The translations under genes were made by a program, and so were the position numbers. From contig NZ_FOIB01000018.1 of NCBI RefSeq assembly GCF_900111765.1, forward strand, positions 1 through 64,000: DNA of 64,000 nucleotides, written 5' to 3'. Source of the DNA: Myxococcus fulvus. GTDB lineage: Bacteria; Myxococcota; Myxococcia; Myxococcales; Myxococcaceae. The notes beneath the pieces are model-generated. The model saw nothing but the letters and a program-made list of their open reading frames with translations, was not told where the DNA came from and searched no databases. This document shows positions 1 through 31,623 of this stretch, piece by piece (positions within the stretch are counted from its first letter, which is position 1; the number at the start of each line of letters is the position of its first letter).

Positions 1-23889
<23,889 letters not shown>

Positions 23890-24072
23890 TTGCCGCGATT
23901 CACACCGGGGCCGGGCGGCCCTCGCGCACCAGCACCCACGGTGCCGCGATGAACAGCCTGTCGGAGCAGTGCGACCAGGAGAGGGGAAAGTGGGCGTCAG
24001 CCTACTTTTGGCGGCCTTGACCCATTTTCCTGGGATGTGAACAAGATACAGCCACTTTCAGGGGTGACTCAC

Positions 24073-24294
24073 ATGGCGGACGAGCGCGAAGACACGACGA
24101 TCTACAAGGTCGTCGTCAACCACGAGGAGCAGTACTCCATCTGGCCGGCGGACCGGGAGAACGCGCTGGGCTGGAAGGACGCGGGCAAGCAGGGCCTGAA
24201 GGCCGAGTGCCTCGCGTACATCAAGGAAGTGTGGACGGACATGCGTCCGCTCAGCCTGCGCAAGAAGATGGAAGAGCAGGCCCTGAAGAACTGA
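24073..24294 (+). CDS. MbtH-like protein, NRPS adenylation helper
   Basis: A 73-residue member of the MbtH family, small chaperones that bind the A-domain N-terminal part and raise solubility or activity of NRPS adenylation domains. Hallmarks are visible: [15 protein letters not shown] near the N terminus and [18 protein letters not shown] near the C terminus, with the family's conserved tryptophans. The ATG at 24073 is chosen over an in-frame ATG 36 bases upstream because AGGGGTG (24060-24066) sits at good Shine-Dalgarno spacing and the protein then has the usual family length. It lies on the NRPS strand, 183 bp after the synthetase stop, so it is probably co-transcribed or has its own weak promoter. 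It most likely serves the adjacent synthetase. Confidence 0.95.
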   Translation: MADEREDTTIYKVVVNHEEQYSIWPADRENALGWKDAGKQGLKAECLAYIKEVWTDMRPLSLRKKMEEQALKN

Positions 24295-24314
24295 GGCACC
24301 CCGAGTCGTGCCCG

Positions 24315-24344
24315 ACGGACCCCGGCGACCTGGCTGGGGTCCGT
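24315..24344. terminator. Hairpin terminator between convergent mbtH-like and regulator genes
   Basis: A perfect 9-bp inverted repeat, ACGGACCCC (24315-24323) and GGGGTCCGT (24336-24344), with a 12-base loop. It lies in the 66-bp gap between two convergent genes. There is no strong T-tract on either side, so termination strength is uncertain. Confidence 0.6.
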
Positions 24345-24360
24345 GGCGGGCGGTGTCGAC

Positions 24361-25050
24361 TCAGAGGTCCGGAGGCGGACGCACCCCCAGGTGGCACGCG
24401 CGCAACGCGAGCTGGGTGCGGTTCTCGGCCCCGAGCTTCCGGTAGAGCTGCGTGACGTGCGACTTCACGGTGCGCTCGGCGATTTGCAGGTGCGCGGCGA
24501 TCTTCAGGTTGTCCGCGCCGCCGGAGACATACTGCAGCACCTCACGCTCGCGCTGCGTGAGCGCCATGAGCACGCTCGCGGTGGGCGTCGTCACCGGTGG
24601 ATGCTCGAAGTCGTTGCGCAGCAGTTGGACCGGGAACAGCCGCTCACCGCGCACCAGTGAGTTGATGGCCGAGGAGACCGCGGAGGTGCCCAGCCCCTTG
24701 CGGAAGAGATACCCCGAGGCTCCTTCGTCGAAGCATTGGGAGATGATCTCCGGCACGCTCACGGCCGACAGGAGGAGCATGCGCACCTCCAGACGTCGCT
24801 TGCGGGCCTCGCGCAGCAGGTTGATGCCCTCCGTCACGGAGCATCCCAGGGATGCTTCGCCGTCTCCTTCCACATCCATCACCGCCACCTGCGGCGGATC
24901 GGTCCCGAGGCTGTCGAGGAACAAGCGCGCATCCCTCGTCACCGAGGTCACGCTCACGCCCTCACCACGAAGACCGTCGGCGATGTTCTCCCACATCACG
25001 AACGGTCCTTCGAGAATGGATACACGAATCGCAGCTTGATTAGTTGCCAT
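24361..25050 (-). CDS. NarL/LuxR-type response regulator with atypical receiver
   Basis: A 229-residue protein. An N-terminal receiver-like domain (about 7-125) is followed by a LuxR-type helix-turn-helix (about 165-222) containing LTQREREVLQYVSGG and AERTVKSHVTQLYRKLG. The putative phospho-acceptor is Asp59 (VAVMD), with Ser95 and Lys118 at the switch and lysine positions. The usual acidic pair near the N terminus (as in VDD) is replaced by SILEGP, with one Glu only. Phosphorylation may therefore be weak or absent. The ATG at 25050 is preferred to upstream starts because a G-rich Shine-Dalgarno-like run (GGGGGG) precedes it and the receiver starts just after it. It converges with the NRPS/mbtH unit, so control of that cluster is plausible but unproven. 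No histidine kinase is adjacent. Confidence 0.85.
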   Translation of the reverse strand: MATNQAAIRVSILEGPFVMWENIADGLRGEGVSVTSVTRDARLFLDSLGTDPPQVAVMDVEGDGEASLGCSVTEGINLLREARKRRLEVRMLLLSAVSVPEIISQCFDEGASGYLFRKGLGTSAVSSAINSLVRGERLFPVQLLRNDFEHPPVTTPTASVLMALTQREREVLQYVSGGADNLKIAAHLQIAERTVKSHVTQLYRKLGAENRTQLALRACHLGVRPPPDL

Positions 25051-25568
25051 GCGAAGGCCCCCCAGCCGCCATGGCGATACAACTTGTACTAGCGTGTTGA
25101 CTGCTTCCGACCTCGGGACTGCTCGGTCAGCGGGATGAGGCTTCCAGGTCGAGCTTGCGCGTCCGCTGAACCACTCCGGGGTCGGTCCGATGATGCACGA
25201 CCTGACTCCGTGACTGCTTTTCACTCCTCACAACTGGTGACGTCCTGCCGGGCTCCACCTCCGCTGGAGCCAGCTCCAGGTCCAACGTCACCAATACCCT
25301 AACACCGGGGAAGCGCAGAGGCGAAGCCGACCCTGGAGAGAGTGTCAAGTGTGCGCGAATCCGATGGGATTCGGCCACCGCGTCCGTTGGTTCGTCATCG
25401 CTGTCGCTCGCGTGACAAGCCCTACCGTCCAACAGACGATATCCGCCGGGCCCTGGCACGCGGTCGGCTGTCCACCATGCGACAGCGGGTGATGTCTGGA
25501 ATCGTCGCAGGGACTGCCCCAGGTGACGACGGGAGATGGGTCCTCGGCGTGTATGCTGGGTAGCGGAC
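25051..25568. other. 518-bp divergent intergenic region
   Basis: This lies between the divergent regulator and the RDD gene. Open frames here are GC-driven and resemble no family I know. The region is less GC-rich near 25070-25130. It holds one short palindrome, listed separately. No confident promoter or RNA was found. Confidence 0.6.
25078..25088. promoter_or_regulatory. Small palindrome upstream of the LuxR-type regulator
   Basis: TACAACTTGTA is a perfect inverted repeat with 5-base arms and a one-base centre, 28-38 bases upstream of the regulator start. It could be an operator or part of a promoter region. Chance occurrence cannot be excluded. Confidence 0.3.
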
Positions 25569-26333
25569 ATGAGGACCGCACCCATCCCCCAAATCGCCGT
25601 GGCCACGCCGGAGCGCGTGGCGCTCTCCCTGCCCGTGGCCGGAATCGGCTACCGGTGTCTGGCGTGGTTGGTGGACGCCAGCCTGCTCTTCTTCTTCTGG
25701 GTGGTGGCGTACTTCGTCTTCACGCTGCTGGTGTCGGACGTGCTGGGGGTGTTCCAGGGACTGTCGAGCCTGGGGCAGACCCTGCTGGTGGTGGGCGTGT
25801 TCGCCACCCAGTGGCTGTACTGGACGCTGGGCGAGGTCTTCTTCCACGGCCAGACGCCGGGCAAGCGCGCGCTGGGCATCCGCGTGGTGCGCCTGGACGG
25901 CTCGCCGGTGGGCCTCTACGAGAGCGCCGTGCGCAACCTGTGCCGCGCGGTGGACTTCCTGCCCGGTGTCTACGCGGTGGGCTGCATCAGCCTCCTGCTC
26001 ACGCCCAGGCACCAGCGGCTGGGGGACGTGCTCGCCGGCACGGTGCTGGTGCGCGAGGAGCGCATCGACCTGGACAAGTACACGCAGCCGGCGCCCCAGA
26101 CGACGAGCGGCGCCGTGCCCTCGACGGCGCGGGCGCTGAAGAGCGACGAGGTGGAGCTGGTGCTGGCGTTCCTCACCCGCGCGCCGGGACTCGCGCCGGA
26201 CGTGCGACGGAGCATGGGCGCGCGGATGGTGGAGAAGCTGGGCGGGCTGACGGACGAGGAGCGTGACGCGGTGCTCGCGTCCTCCACTTCCATCGAGGCC
26301 CACCTGCGCGGCCTCGTGCGGACGGAGCGCTGA
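25569..26333 (+). CDS. RDD-family integral membrane protein
   Basis: A 254-residue protein with RDD-family features. The first helix starts at GIGYRCLAWLVDASLLFFF, and a second hydrophobic segment (about QTLLVVGVFATQWLYW) precedes the typical GQTPGKRALGIRVVRLDG turn. A third hydrophobic segment is near YAVGCISLLL. The C-terminal 80 residues are soluble and charged. RDD proteins are membrane proteins of mostly unknown role, some linked to ion transport. The start at 25569 is chosen because the upstream in-frame ATG adds only a short unrelated leader. The stop is two bases before the next gene's ATG, so the two genes form an operon. In other bacteria, RDD and SpoIIM-like genes often sit together with MoxR/DUF58 genes, which are not seen here. 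Confidence 0.88.
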   Translation: MRTAPIPQIAVATPERVALSLPVAGIGYRCLAWLVDASLLFFFWVVAYFVFTLLVSDVLGVFQGLSSLGQTLLVVGVFATQWLYWTLGEVFFHGQTPGKRALGIRVVRLDGSPVGLYESAVRNLCRAVDFLPGVYAVGCISLLLTPRHQRLGDVLAGTVLVREERIDLDKYTQPAPQTTSGAVPSTARALKSDEVELVLAFLTRAPGLAPDVRRSMGARMVEKLGGLTDEERDAVLASSTSIEAHLRGLVRTER

Positions 26334-26335
26334 GG

Positions 26336-27328
26336 ATGGCCCTGGCGCTGACAACGTTCGTCGCCCAGAAGCGGGAGGGCTGGAAGTCGCTGGAGGGGCT
26401 GCTCGAGCGCCAGCGTGCGGGCACGCTGACGCTGGACGAGCTGCGCACGCTGGACACGCTGTACCGCCGCGCGGCCTCGGACCTGGCGCTCGCGCAGACG
26501 TTCTACCCGGACACCGACGCGCACCGCTTCCTCAACCAGCTCTGCGCGCGCGCGTACGCCGCCATCTATCAGCCTCCGCGCGAGCGCTGGGCCGCGGTGC
26601 GAGGCTTCTTCCGCCGCGACTTCCCGCGCACGCTGCGCCGCGAGCTGGGCTTCGTGGGCGCGAGCGCCGCGCTGTTCTGCCTGGGATTGCTGCTGGGCGC
26701 GCTGGTGGTGCTCTGGGAGCCCCGGGGCGCGGAGCTGCTGGTGCCCTCGGGCGTGCGGCAGTACGTGGCGCAGGGGCGCATGTGGACGGACGACATCCTG
26801 TCGGTGGCGCCGCCCAACTCCGTGTCGTCCGGCATCGCCACCAACAACCTCACCGTCACCATCCTCACCTTCGCGATGGGCATCTTCGCGGGGCTGGGGA
26901 CGATGTTCATCCTGGTGAACAACGGCGTGCAGATTGGCGCCATCACCGCGCTGTGCATCCGCGAGGGCATGACGGTGGGCTTCCTGGACTTCATCGCCGC
27001 GCACGGCCCGGTGGAGCTGTCCATCATCGTCATCGCCGGAGGCGCGGGGCTGATGGTGGGCCAGGCGCTGGTGGACCCGGGGGAGCTGCCCCGGAGCCAG
27101 GCGTTGGCCCTGCGCGGACGCGAGGCGGTGAAGCTGGTGCTGGGGTGCGCGCCCTTCCTGGCCTGCATCGGCGTGGTGGAGGGCTACGTGTCCCCCGGCG
27201 ACCTGTTCCCCACCTGGGCCAAGGCCGCGCTGGGCCTGTCCCTGGGGGGCCTGTTCTGGGCCTACCTGCTGCGGGCGGGCAGGGCCGACGCCGACACCAA
27301 GGACGCGCCGGAGGTCAGCGCCTCCTGA
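26336..27328 (+). CDS. SpoIIM-like (stage II sporulation protein M family) membrane protein
   Basis: A 330-residue protein. The N-terminal 110 residues are helical and soluble, followed by several membrane segments: LFCLGLLLGALVVLW, then TILTFAMGIFAGLGTMFILV, LSIIVIAGGAGLMVG and AALGLSLGGLFWAYLL. The NNGVQIGAITALC and AAHGPVELSII patches are characteristic of the SpoIIM/DUF95 family. In endospore formers SpoIIM joins the DMP peptidoglycan-hydrolysing complex. Outside Firmicutes the family's role is largely unknown, so no sporulation role is claimed. It starts two bases after the RDD stop. Its 3' end overlaps the convergent J-domain gene by 67 bases. Confidence 0.85.
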   Translation: MALALTTFVAQKREGWKSLEGLLERQRAGTLTLDELRTLDTLYRRAASDLALAQTFYPDTDAHRFLNQLCARAYAAIYQPPRERWAAVRGFFRRDFPRTLRRELGFVGASAALFCLGLLLGALVVLWEPRGAELLVPSGVRQYVAQGRMWTDDILSVAPPNSVSSGIATNNLTVTILTFAMGIFAGLGTMFILVNNGVQIGAITALCIREGMTVGFLDFIAAHGPVELSIIVIAGGAGLMVGQALVDPGELPRSQALALRGREAVKLVLGCAPFLACIGVVEGYVSPGDLFPTWAKAALGLSLGGLFWAYLLRAGRADADTKDAPEVSAS

Positions 27329-27771
27329 CGCTTGCGCTGCTGGTGGCGGAGGATGCGCTCATAGGCGACGTTCAGCTCGCGCATCTTCTCCGCGGAGCCG
27401 CCCCGGTCCGGGTGACGCTCCATGGCCAGCGCGTGGTAGCGCGCGCGCACCTTGTCCGCCGAGTCCAGCGGCGACACGCCCAGCAGCTGGTACGGGTCCT
27501 GGTCCTCGATGGCGGACAGCCAGCGCTCCAGCCGGTCCTTCACCTCGATGAACTGCTCGTCCTGGGCCCCGGTGTCCTTCACGGGGTGGGTGCGCACCTT
27601 CGCGTCCGCCCGGAACACCTCGGAGTAGGTACTGGAGACCCAGCGGTGGCAGCCGGAACACCGGAAGTAGCGAATCCGGTTCCCCATCTGAAGGGTCATC
27701 CGGATGCCGCAGTGGGTACACTCCACCTCGACGTTTTCCAGTGTCCGCCAGCTCGAAGCCACCGCGTTCAT
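27262..27771 (-). CDS. Zinc-ribbon and J-domain (DnaJ-like) protein
   Basis: A 169-residue protein. Residues about 17-45 carry two CxxC pairs (CTHC and CSGC), a zinc-ribbon pattern. The C-terminal half is a J domain: DPYQLLGVSPLDSADKVRARY, then the diagnostic HPD tripeptide in MERHPDRGG and NVAYERIL. J domains stimulate the ATPase of Hsp70 partners through HPD, so this is a J-protein co-chaperone of unknown client. It lacks the Gly/Phe and substrate-binding domains of true DnaJ. The frame overlaps the 3' end of the SpoIIM-like gene on the other strand. Confidence 0.85.
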   Translation of the reverse strand: MNAVASSWRTLENVEVECTHCGIRMTLQMGNRIRYFRCSGCHRWVSSTYSEVFRADAKVRTHPVKDTGAQDEQFIEVKDRLERWLSAIEDQDPYQLLGVSPLDSADKVRARYHALAMERHPDRGGSAEKMRELNVAYERILRHQQRKRQEALTSGASLVSASALPARSR

Positions 27772-27893
27772 CGGCCCTTGCTCCCGTCAGCAACAGTCCT
27801 GTAGCAGCGCCAAGGTCCCACGTCGGGAGATCGCGTCAAGAAAATCTCCACCACGCCCGCCGAACCCCCGGCCTTTCGGGTAGAACCCAGGAC

Positions 27894-28433
27894 ATGAGCC
27901 CCCTGCTCGTCGCCGGACTGCTGCTCGCCGCCGCCCCGGCCCGGCCCCCGGCCGCCCAGGCCCGTCCCGCCGTCGAATCGCCCCGGCCCGCCCCCGAGCC
28001 GGCCGCCCCCCAGGCCACGCCCGGCGACGACGCCGCCTTCCTGCGCGCCCTCTTGTGGGCCGCCCGTCCCGCGCCGGAGGAGATTCGCGCCATCGCCGTG
28101 GAGGACCTGGCCCTCCTGGCGGATCCCCGCGCCCTGGATTCGCTGGCCATCCACCTGTGGGACCCCAACCCGCGCACCCAGCAGGCCGTGCTGCGCGCGG
28201 TGGCGCTGTTCCAGCATCCCCGGGCCGAGGAGATTCTGGGCAACGTGGTGCGCCACCCCCGCATGCCGGACGCACTGAAGATCCAGGCCCTCAACGGGCT
28301 CATCTTCCAGCGCACCGCCTCCGCCCGACGCACGCTCCAGGACGCCACCACCGACGCGCGCCTCACCTCCGCCGTGCAGAACGCGGCCCGCGCCGTGGCC
28401 GCCCAGTGGGAGGCCCCCGCCGCCGCGCCCTGA
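27894..28433 (+). CDS. Exported HEAT-repeat-like protein
   Basis: A 179-residue protein. The ATG at 27894 starts a clear signal peptide (MSPLLVAGLLLAAAPA) followed by a Pro/Ala-rich stretch to about residue 50. The remainder consists of helical pairs such as LALLADPRALDSLAIHLWD and VALFQHPRAEEILGNVV, which look like HEAT-type repeats. A periplasmic scaffold or binding role is possible, but no function is known. The frame extends upstream to 27741, but that part has no signal sequence and overlaps the divergent gene. Transcription probably begins in the gap 27772-27893. Confidence 0.75.
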   Translation: MSPLLVAGLLLAAAPARPPAAQARPAVESPRPAPEPAAPQATPGDDAAFLRALLWAARPAPEEIRAIAVEDLALLADPRALDSLAIHLWDPNPRTQQAVLRAVALFQHPRAEEILGNVVRHPRMPDALKIQALNGLIFQRTASARRTLQDATTDARLTSAVQNAARAVAAQWEAPAAAP

Positions 28434-28520
28434 CCCCCTCCCCTGCGGGCAGGCGGGCTCCCGGGGGCGTCCGGGGTCGATTCCTGGTGAAGTCGCGGTC
28501 CTGCGCTAGACTCCCGGCGC

Positions 28521-29048
28521 ATGAAGATCACTCCGCTCGACATCCGGCAGAAGCGGTTCGACACGGCGCTGCGCGGCTTCTCCCGCCGCGAGGTCGAGGC
28601 CTACCTCGAGTTGATCGCCGGCGAGTTCGAGGAGGTGGTGAAGGAGAACATCGCGCTCAAGGAGGAGCTCAAGCGCACGCAGCTCAAGCTCGAGCAGCAT
28701 CAGGAGCGTGAGCGCACCCTCCAGGAGACGATGGTCACCGCGCAGCGCATCAGCGAGGACCTCCAGTCCGCCGCCAAGAAGGAGGCGGAGATCATCATCG
28801 CGGACGCCGAGCACCAGGCGGAGAAGATCGTCCACGGCGCCCACCAGCGGCTGGTGCAGGTGGTGGAGGACATCAACGAACTGAAGCGTCAGCGCACCCA
28901 GTTCGAGTCGCAGGTGCGCTCGGTGCTGGACGCGCACCAGAAGCTGCTGGAGACCTTCAAGGCCCCCGCCTTCGCGGACCGCGACTACGCCCGCGTCGAG
29001 GACAACGTGGCCTACCTGTCCCAGAAGAAGGCCACCGTCAGCGAGTAG
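28521..29048 (+). CDS. DivIVA-domain coiled-coil protein
   Basis: A 175-residue protein. The N-terminal segment (MKITPLDIRQKRF, RGFSRREVEAYLELIAGEF) matches the DivIVA/GpsB membrane-binding domain pattern. It is followed by a long coiled coil rich in Glu, Lys and Gln (about residues 35-150). DivIVA proteins bind negatively curved membrane at poles or division sites and recruit partners. The DUF167 gene follows four bases after its stop, and this neighbourhood (DivIVA near DUF167) recurs in many bacteria. A role in cell shape, growth or division is inferred. The cellular position and partners cannot be read from sequence. Confidence 0.88.
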   Translation: MKITPLDIRQKRFDTALRGFSRREVEAYLELIAGEFEEVVKENIALKEELKRTQLKLEQHQERERTLQETMVTAQRISEDLQSAAKKEAEIIIADAEHQAEKIVHGAHQRLVQVVEDINELKRQRTQFESQVRSVLDAHQKLLETFKAPAFADRDYARVEDNVAYLSQKKATVSE

Positions 29049-29052
29049 CGCC

Positions 29053-29349
29053 GTGGCCCCGCCCTGGCTGAAGTCCCTGCCGGACGGCGTGGAGCTGGCG
29101 CTGCTCATCCAGCCCCGCGCCTCACGCACCCGCGTCGTCGGCGAGCATGACGGGCTGTTGAAAATCCAGCTCGCCGCTCCTCCCGTGGATGGAGAGGCCA
29201 ACGCCGCCCTGCTCGAGTTCCTGGGCAAGCAGCTGGGTGTCCCTCGGAGGCAGGTGACGCTCGTGGCCGGTGACGCATCGCGCCGCAAACGGGTGCACGT
29301 GGTCGGCATTGATGCGGCGCGGACCGAGGCTGTTATGTCTGGGGCCTAG
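29053..29349 (+). CDS. DUF167 (YggU-like) family protein
   Basis: A 98-residue protein starting at GTG. It shows the family signature of a small alpha/beta protein: VELALLIQPRASRTRVVGEHDG, then LKIQLAAPPVDGEANAALLEFL and VTLVAGDASRRKRVHVVG. The biochemical role of the family is unknown. It is four bases after the DivIVA-domain gene and 12 bases before the peptidase gene, so all three are probably one transcript. Confidence 0.9.
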   Translation: MAPPWLKSLPDGVELALLIQPRASRTRVVGEHDGLLKIQLAAPPVDGEANAALLEFLGKQLGVPRRQVTLVAGDASRRKRVHVVGIDAARTEAVMSGA

Positions 29350-29361
29350 CGAGGCCCCCGC

Positions 29362-30603
29362 ATGCGCCACCTGCTCGTCCTGCTGCTGTTGCTTTGGACC
29401 ATGCCTCGGGCGTGGGCCCAGGGCCTGGTCGAAGGCTCCGTCTCCCATCCCCACGGCGCGGGCGACGCGCTCGTGGACAAGGTGGTGCTCGTCCCCCATG
29501 CCCGGCCTGCCCAGGTCGTCGGCGAGGTGACGACGAAGCGCTTCCGCATCCTCCACACGGCCGCGGCCACCGGGGCGGCCCGGGAGCTGGCGGGACAGAT
29601 TGAGGCGGTGCGTGACGGCTTCGGCACCATCCTCGGGCGGGACTGGCCAGGGGTGACGGAGGTGCGGCTGGGCGTGGGGCGCGACGAGTTCGACGCGCTG
29701 GCGCTCCCCGGCGGCAAGCCCCCGGGCTGGGCGGTGGCGCTCGCCTACCCCGCCCATCAAATCATCCTGCTGGACGCGCTGAGCCTGAACGCGCCGGACG
29801 GGCAGCAGACGCTGCGGCACGAGCTGGCGCACGTGGCGCTGGGGCAGCTCGCGCGCGACTGGCCGCGCTGGTTCCAGGAGGGCGTCGCGCAGAACGTCAC
29901 CGGGGAGCGCTTCTCGCTCACCCACTACTCCGCCCTCTTCCGCGCGGTGACGCAGGAGCGCGTCTTCCACTTCGAGGACCTGTCCGACGACTGGCCGGAC
30001 CTGCCCGCCGACGTGGAGATTGCCTATGCCCAGAGCGCCGCCTTCGTCGCGCACCTGGGCACCCGCTACGGCGCCCACGCCATGGGACAGCTCGTGGACG
30101 GGGTGCGCGCGGGAGAGCCCTTCGAGACGGCCTTCGGCAAGGCCTTCCACACCTCGCTGGACGTGGAGGAGGCCGGCTGGCGCGACGGGCTCGCGGCCCG
30201 CTACGGCTGGCTTCCGCTCACCACCAGCTCCGCGCTCCTGTGGCTGACGGCCTCCGTGCTGTGCGTGGCCGCGTACGCGCGCCGCCGCCGGCAGAAGAAC
30301 CTGCGCCTGGCCGAGATGGCCGCCCAGGAGGCCGCGGACGAGGCCGCCCTGAGGCTGATGCTCGTCGCCCAGCAGCAGGCGGCCGAGGCCAACGCCACGC
30401 CGCTGCCCGCCCCCGCGGACGGCGCGCCCCCGGGCGAGGTGTACTGGACGGGCGCCCCACCCGCGCCGGAGCCCGAGCACGCCGACAGCGCGCCCCACGC
30501 GGAGTCGCCCTCGGGCGAGTTCGGGATGGGACCGGAGGGTGAGACTCCAGACGTGGACGGCGAGGACCCTCGGGCCCGCACGCTCAAGCCCACCCTGCAT
30601 TGA
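29362..30603 (+). CDS. Membrane-anchored peptidase MA-like metalloprotease
   Basis: A 413-residue protein. A signal peptide (MRHLLVLLLLLWTMPRAWA) leads into a peptidase MA-like domain with RHELAHVALGQ (the HExxH zinc motif) and downstream WFQEGVAQ, whose Glu is a likely third ligand. Family members of this gluzincin type are predicted zinc peptidases with few known substrates. A membrane helix (about SALLWLTASVLCVAAYARRRR) near residue 295 is followed by a charged cytoplasmic tail of about 100 residues rich in Ala, Glu and Pro. The catalytic domain is therefore predicted to be periplasmic. It is downstream of the DivIVA-domain gene, so an envelope-remodelling function is a guess. Confidence 0.85.
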   Translation: MRHLLVLLLLLWTMPRAWAQGLVEGSVSHPHGAGDALVDKVVLVPHARPAQVVGEVTTKRFRILHTAAATGAARELAGQIEAVRDGFGTILGRDWPGVTEVRLGVGRDEFDALALPGGKPPGWAVALAYPAHQIILLDALSLNAPDGQQTLRHELAHVALGQLARDWPRWFQEGVAQNVTGERFSLTHYSALFRAVTQERVFHFEDLSDDWPDLPADVEIAYAQSAAFVAHLGTRYGAHAMGQLVDGVRAGEPFETAFGKAFHTSLDVEEAGWRDGLAARYGWLPLTTSSALLWLTASVLCVAAYARRRRQKNLRLAEMAAQEAADEAALRLMLVAQQQAAEANATPLPAPADGAPPGEVYWTGAPPAPEPEHADSAPHAESPSGEFGMGPEGETPDVDGEDPRARTLKPTLH

Positions 30604-30786
30604 AGCGCCCGGGGCATCTGGACCTTCGGACACCTCTACAAGCCGAACCCGGAAGTTTTTACCGTCCCAGGCACCTCCGCGCCACACCCCACCCGGCCAA
30701 GTGGCTGGAATTGCTGGAGGGCGCGGGCCTCAGGCGCTGGCAACCGCCTTGCTATAGCTCCCGATGCGATGCGGAAGGCACCGGAC

Positions 30787-31311
30787 ATGAGCGAGCGGGG
30801 ACGTAAGGCAGCGGGGTTGGCGAGGTTCTTCCGCCAGCAGCCGGACCGAATCGCCGCGCTGTGGCGGCGGATGCGGATGTCGGCGCACGACTCGGACGGC
30901 TCACAGGCGCCGCTGAGCCAGCTGGACGGACTGGTGGAGCCCTTCGTCCGGGAGCTGGGCGTGATGCTGGAGGGGGACGACACGAGCCCCTGGAGCCGCA
31001 CGAAGGCGGTGCTGCGGCTGTCGCCGGAGCGTGGCGCGCGCGCCCTGCACGAGGAGTTCTCGGCGCTGCGGCGCTGTCTGGTGGATGCCGCGGAGGTGTT
31101 GGGCGGCGGGGATGGGGACAAGGAGCGCATCAACCGCGCCGTGGACGAGGCGGTGGACTCGGCGGTGGCGCTGTTGCAGCGGCTCAGGGATTCGAGGGTC
31201 GAGGGGCCGAGGGTGCCCTTCGGGGGATTGGTGGTGGAGTACTTCGAGCGGCCGTCGCGCGTCAGGCACGTGCCGCCCGGCTCGAGGGATGGACGCACCG
31301 CGATGCATTGA
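30787..31311 (+). CDS. Unrecognised soluble helical protein
   Basis: A 174-residue, mostly helical protein. The ATG at 30787 is preferred over one 18 bases upstream because GGAAGG (30773-30778) is at good Shine-Dalgarno spacing. The N-terminal part (RQQPDRIAALWRRMRM, LDGLVEPFVRELGVML) has a faint likeness to RsbRD-type N-terminal domains of stressosome or kinase proteins, but this is not firm. There is no signal peptide, membrane helix or catalytic motif. It is convergent with polA across a 312-bp gap. Codon use matches its neighbours, so it is probably a real gene. Confidence 0.6.
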   Translation: MSERGRKAAGLARFFRQQPDRIAALWRRMRMSAHDSDGSQAPLSQLDGLVEPFVRELGVMLEGDDTSPWSRTKAVLRLSPERGARALHEEFSALRRCLVDAAEVLGGGDGDKERINRAVDEAVDSAVALLQRLRDSRVEGPRVPFGGLVVEYFERPSRVRHVPPGSRDGRTAMH

Positions 31312-31623
31312 GTGAGGGGTGGTCGGGTTTGCCGACCCGTTCGGCTTGACGCTCCAGACTGGGAGGGTCCGAGGCCGGCGGGAGGGAGCGTGCCAGGGGT
31401 GGGGACCCCGTGGCGCGCCTTATGGGGACGCGTGCTCCCGCTGGGGAGTGGTGAGCGCGCATCGCGAGCCGCTGGCAAGACGCGTGGATGGGGGTCCGCG
31501 CGACTCGCCGGTCGGACGGGTCGGCATTGTTGTCGTGGGGGCTGTTTCGTGGGGGCAGTGAGATAGCGCGTGGGACCGCGGGGGGAGCGTCTACGGGGGT
31601 GGGCGCTCCTCCCGCGTTGCTTT
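31312..31623. other. 312-bp intergenic gap between convergent genes
   Basis: This lies between the unrecognised gene and the end of polA. Open frames here have no protein-like features. A weak inverted repeat, GGAGCG (31584-31589) with CGCTCC (31604-31609), stands before a short T-run on the plus strand and could act as a terminator. Nothing else was identified. Confidence 0.5.

Noticed and set aside
23890-24072. Consensus promoter before the mbtH-like gene
   Set aside because: TTGACC at 24017 is a fair -35 box, but no good -10 hexamer lies at 16-18 bases, so it is not listed as a promoter.
25127-25606. A 159-residue minus-strand open frame in the divergent intergenic region
   Set aside because: It overlaps the RDD start, lacks a credible ribosome-binding site and resembles no family.
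31312-31566. Short plus-strand open frames after the unrecognised gene
   Set aside because: They have strongly skewed composition, no start signals and no protein features.
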